Shown piece by piece: positions 49,231 to 50,667 of a DNA stretch of 50,667 bases. The stretch's first letter is position 1, and each line of letters begins with the position of its first letter. The notes under the pieces are model-generated. The model was given only the letters and a program-made list of their open reading frames with translations. It was not told where the DNA came from and did not search any database. Position numbers and translations under genes: made by a program. The stretch comes from Terriglobales bacterium. Lineage in GTDB: Bacteria > Acidobacteriota > Terriglobia > Terriglobales > Acidobacteriaceae. The stretch spans positions 1 through 50,667 of the forward strand of contig JAICWP010000028.1 of assembly GCA_025934735.1 (NCBI GenBank), in the 5' to 3' direction.

Positions 49231-50187
49231 ATGCGACTGCCCGCGGATATGTCGAACCTACTTGCCGTCACAGTCCGAGACGTCATCTGGTATCGGGACG
49301 CTGTCTACGCTTTCCTGCGCGACTGTGATCTGCCAGCTGACGTTCTACAGTTAGCCGGTCGCCTCCGCGACGAAAAGATGCCCACAATTAAACTTATTCA
49401 CAGAGTTCTGGGCGAACTCGATGGCTTGGGAGACCCCGGATGGCTTGCTGCCAAACGCATGCTGACAAAAATGCACTATTGGAAAGATGTTCACACGATA
49501 GACGCAGACCGGAAATCCCAAGCTCTGCGATCTCTCGGCGAACTGCGTGCCGCCTGCGATAAATACCTGCATCAGATTGAGAAAGATGAACGCAATGTCC
49601 GCGAAGAGCAAGAACGAAGAATGCACGAAGAGCGCCTTGCGCGCGGACGAATTTCCGATCTCGACCATACCAGATTACAGCAATTCCGCGACGAATTTGA
49701 CCACGTGTACGGCATGTCCGATCCACAGGAACGTGGGAACAGGTTTGAGCAACTCATCAACAAGATTTTCAGCTACTACAGTGAGCGATCAGAGGGATCG
49801 TTCCGAAGAAAAGGCGAGCAGGTTGATGGCTTGTTTTACTTCGATAAGCATCACTACTATGTTGAGATTCGCTGGAGGAAAGAGAAGACCAATGCTGCGG
49901 ATGTATCCGTCCTTCGCGATCGTGCCAGCGCCGGGTTTGGCGGCGACACGAAGGCACTGTTCGTCTCGTTCGAAGGATTCACGAAGGAGTGCTTGGATAG
50001 CTTGCACGGCCGAACTGAAGAGAGAGTCGTACTTCTGGACGGAGCGGACCTGCGGCTGGTACTCGACTGCCAAATCGCCCTCGACGTCTTATTAGCCGAG
50101 AAACAACTCGATATGGTAAAAACTGGTCGACCGTTTAAGAGCGGGCACGAAATACTGCGCGAGCGCCAGGAGAAATCCACTACCTAA
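49231..50187 (+). CDS. Mrr-like restriction-endonuclease-fold protein
   Basis: 318 residues. The C-terminal half (about 165-285) is a restriction-endonuclease-like domain: GNRFEQLINKIFSYY, then EQVDGLFYF with Asp199 and YYVEIRWRKEK with Glu212 and Arg214 in place of the usual Lys, then TKALFVSFEGFTKECLD and a late VVLLDGADLRLVLD. The N-terminal 115 residues (VIWYRDAVYAFLRDCDLPADVLQLAGRL, then PTIKLIHRVLGELDGLGDPGWLAAKRMLTKMHYW) form an unknown helical domain, joined by a charged coiled coil (119-140). It may be an antiphage or methyl-dependent nuclease; the missing Lys leaves activity open. Its codon use is more A/T-rich than its neighbours, which hints at transfer. Confidence 0.65.
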   Translation: MRLPADMSNLLAVTVRDVIWYRDAVYAFLRDCDLPADVLQLAGRLRDEKMPTIKLIHRVLGELDGLGDPGWLAAKRMLTKMHYWKDVHTIDADRKSQALRSLGELRAACDKYLHQIEKDERNVREEQERRMHEERLARGRISDLDHTRLQQFRDEFDHVYGMSDPQERGNRFEQLINKIFSYYSERSEGSFRRKGEQVDGLFYFDKHHYYVEIRWRKEKTNAADVSVLRDRASAGFGGDTKALFVSFEGFTKECLDSLHGRTEERVVLLDGADLRLVLDCQIALDVLLAEKQLDMVKTGRPFKSGHEILRERQEKSTT

Positions 50188-50519
50188 AGTACCCTGTACT
50201 CGGGCGACAAGAGGAGCACACCAGAGGCTAGTATAAGCAAGTACAAAAACAGCTGCAGCCACCAGGAGTATTTTCGGGCAGCACCGCGCACGATAATCAC
50301 AAAGAGAATTAAAACAGCAAGCTGAAGTGCGACCGCAATCCATCCACTCGCCCCTCCCCTAATTGCGAGCCTTCCCGGCAGCAAGTCAAATGCCAGAAAT
50401 ATAATGGCCAGGACCAACACCCCAGGCCAGAGCCAGCCGTAACGCGCAGCAGCTCCGTGCCACTGGTCTTTGATGTCATCCCGTCGAACTGGATCTACCT
50501 CCTTTCCATCGATCAGCAA
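50184..50519 (-). CDS. Small membrane protein, three predicted helices
   Basis: At least 111 residues, hydrophobic, with three membrane helices (WPGVLVLAIIFLAFDLLPG, WIAVALQLAVLILFVIIV, WLQLFLYLLILASGVLLL) after a charged N terminus. The frame stays open upstream as N-Y-Y-S-S-K-A-E-L before it enters the terminal repeat, where it meets a stop without an ATG. The TTG at 50519 is the only start left; the repeat may have displaced the native one. The last four bases overlap the stop of the endonuclease gene. Function unknown. Confidence 0.5.
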   Translation of the reverse strand: MLIDGKEVDPVRRDDIKDQWHGAAARYGWLWPGVLVLAIIFLAFDLLPGRLAIRGGASGWIAVALQLAVLILFVIIVRGAARKYSWWLQLFLYLLILASGVLLLSPEYRVL

Positions 50520-50547
50520 CTCAGCTTTCGACGAATAGTAATTCCGA

Positions 50548-50655
50548 TGACCTGCCCCCCATCTTTAGTCCACGGATAATGAGACTTTCTCCGCGTTTTG
50601 TTCGCCCCGCAACGCTGACGGCGTAGCGGGGATGGGGGTGTGGGGCAAGGGGCCG
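50548..50655 (-). repeat. Terminal inverted repeat, right copy (candidate IS end)
   Basis: Perfect reverse complement of positions 1-108, reading TGACCTGCCCCCC inward to the element. Twelve further bases (50656-50667) continue beyond the matching part. It lies 28 bases upstream of the TTG of the membrane gene, and like the left copy it points the same way relative to the adjacent gene. Confidence 0.75.
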
Positions 50656-50667
50656 GCGTTTGAGGTC

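Overview
The window looks like one chromosomal contig of a high-GC, Gram-negative soil-type bacterium, most likely an Acidobacteriota (Terriglobia-like) genome from a metagenome. The pointers are an ADOP-type orphan permease (two MacB/FtsX halves, no ATPase) co-transcribed with a PadR regulator, outer-membrane and Kdo genes (kdsA, DUF481, OmpA-like), a short archaeal/Thermotoga-type AhcY, and several dispersed palindromic repeats of the kind I associate with this phylum. The taxonomy is inferred; no rRNA or tRNA gene was seen.

Layout. 1-4.0 kb: small accessory genes (DUF4386, STAS, DUF4440, VOC, SYLF, zinc ribbon). 4.2-6.9 kb: pyrG-kdsA. 7.3-10.6 kb: a membrane-anchored protein, then a split transketolase with a 6-oxocamphor-hydrolase-like crotonase. 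10.7-21.1 kb: M28 peptidase, an unknown secreted protein, padR-ADOP, a frameshifted PEGA/OmpA-like gene, DUF481 and a GAF-GGDEF cyclase. 21.3-24.0 kb: metK and ahcY (S-adenosylmethionine cycle). 24.2-29.0 kb: YihY, SH3-like, beta-lactamase-fold, unknown and tandem PilZ proteins. 29.2-32.7 kb: tldD-tldE and a helix-hairpin-helix protein. 32.9-40.0 kb: a PD-(D/E)XK protein, a cNMP-binding protein, TPR plus ClC channel, DUF2203, a BIG2 protein and an SH3 lipoprotein. 40.1-43.2 kb: a 76-aa beta-repeat protein, a phosphoribosyltransferase/kinase-like fusion and an AI-2E transporter. 43.4-47.7 kb: unknown secreted protein, MBL hydrolase, DUF309, purN, purM. 47.8-50.5 kb: a zinc-motif/proline-rich protein, an Mrr-like endonuclease and a small membrane protein.

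The housekeeping genes are ordinary; the noncoding DNA is not. At least eight families of dispersed palindromic or word-like repeats fill the gaps, often inside operons and often exactly at stop codons (purN and the DUF4440 gene end in the same repeat). A repeat of about 220 bp occurs twice in opposite orientation (891-1112 and 48781-48995), once as the leader of the zinc-motif gene, and that gene itself carries two palindromic elements in frame whose stems differ by compensatory changes. Both ends of the window are a perfect 108-bp inverted repeat that looks like the terminus of an insertion sequence, which probably explains why the contig stops there.

No complete transposon, CRISPR array, prophage, rRNA or tRNA was recognised. 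All family calls come from reading the sequence; no database search was possible.
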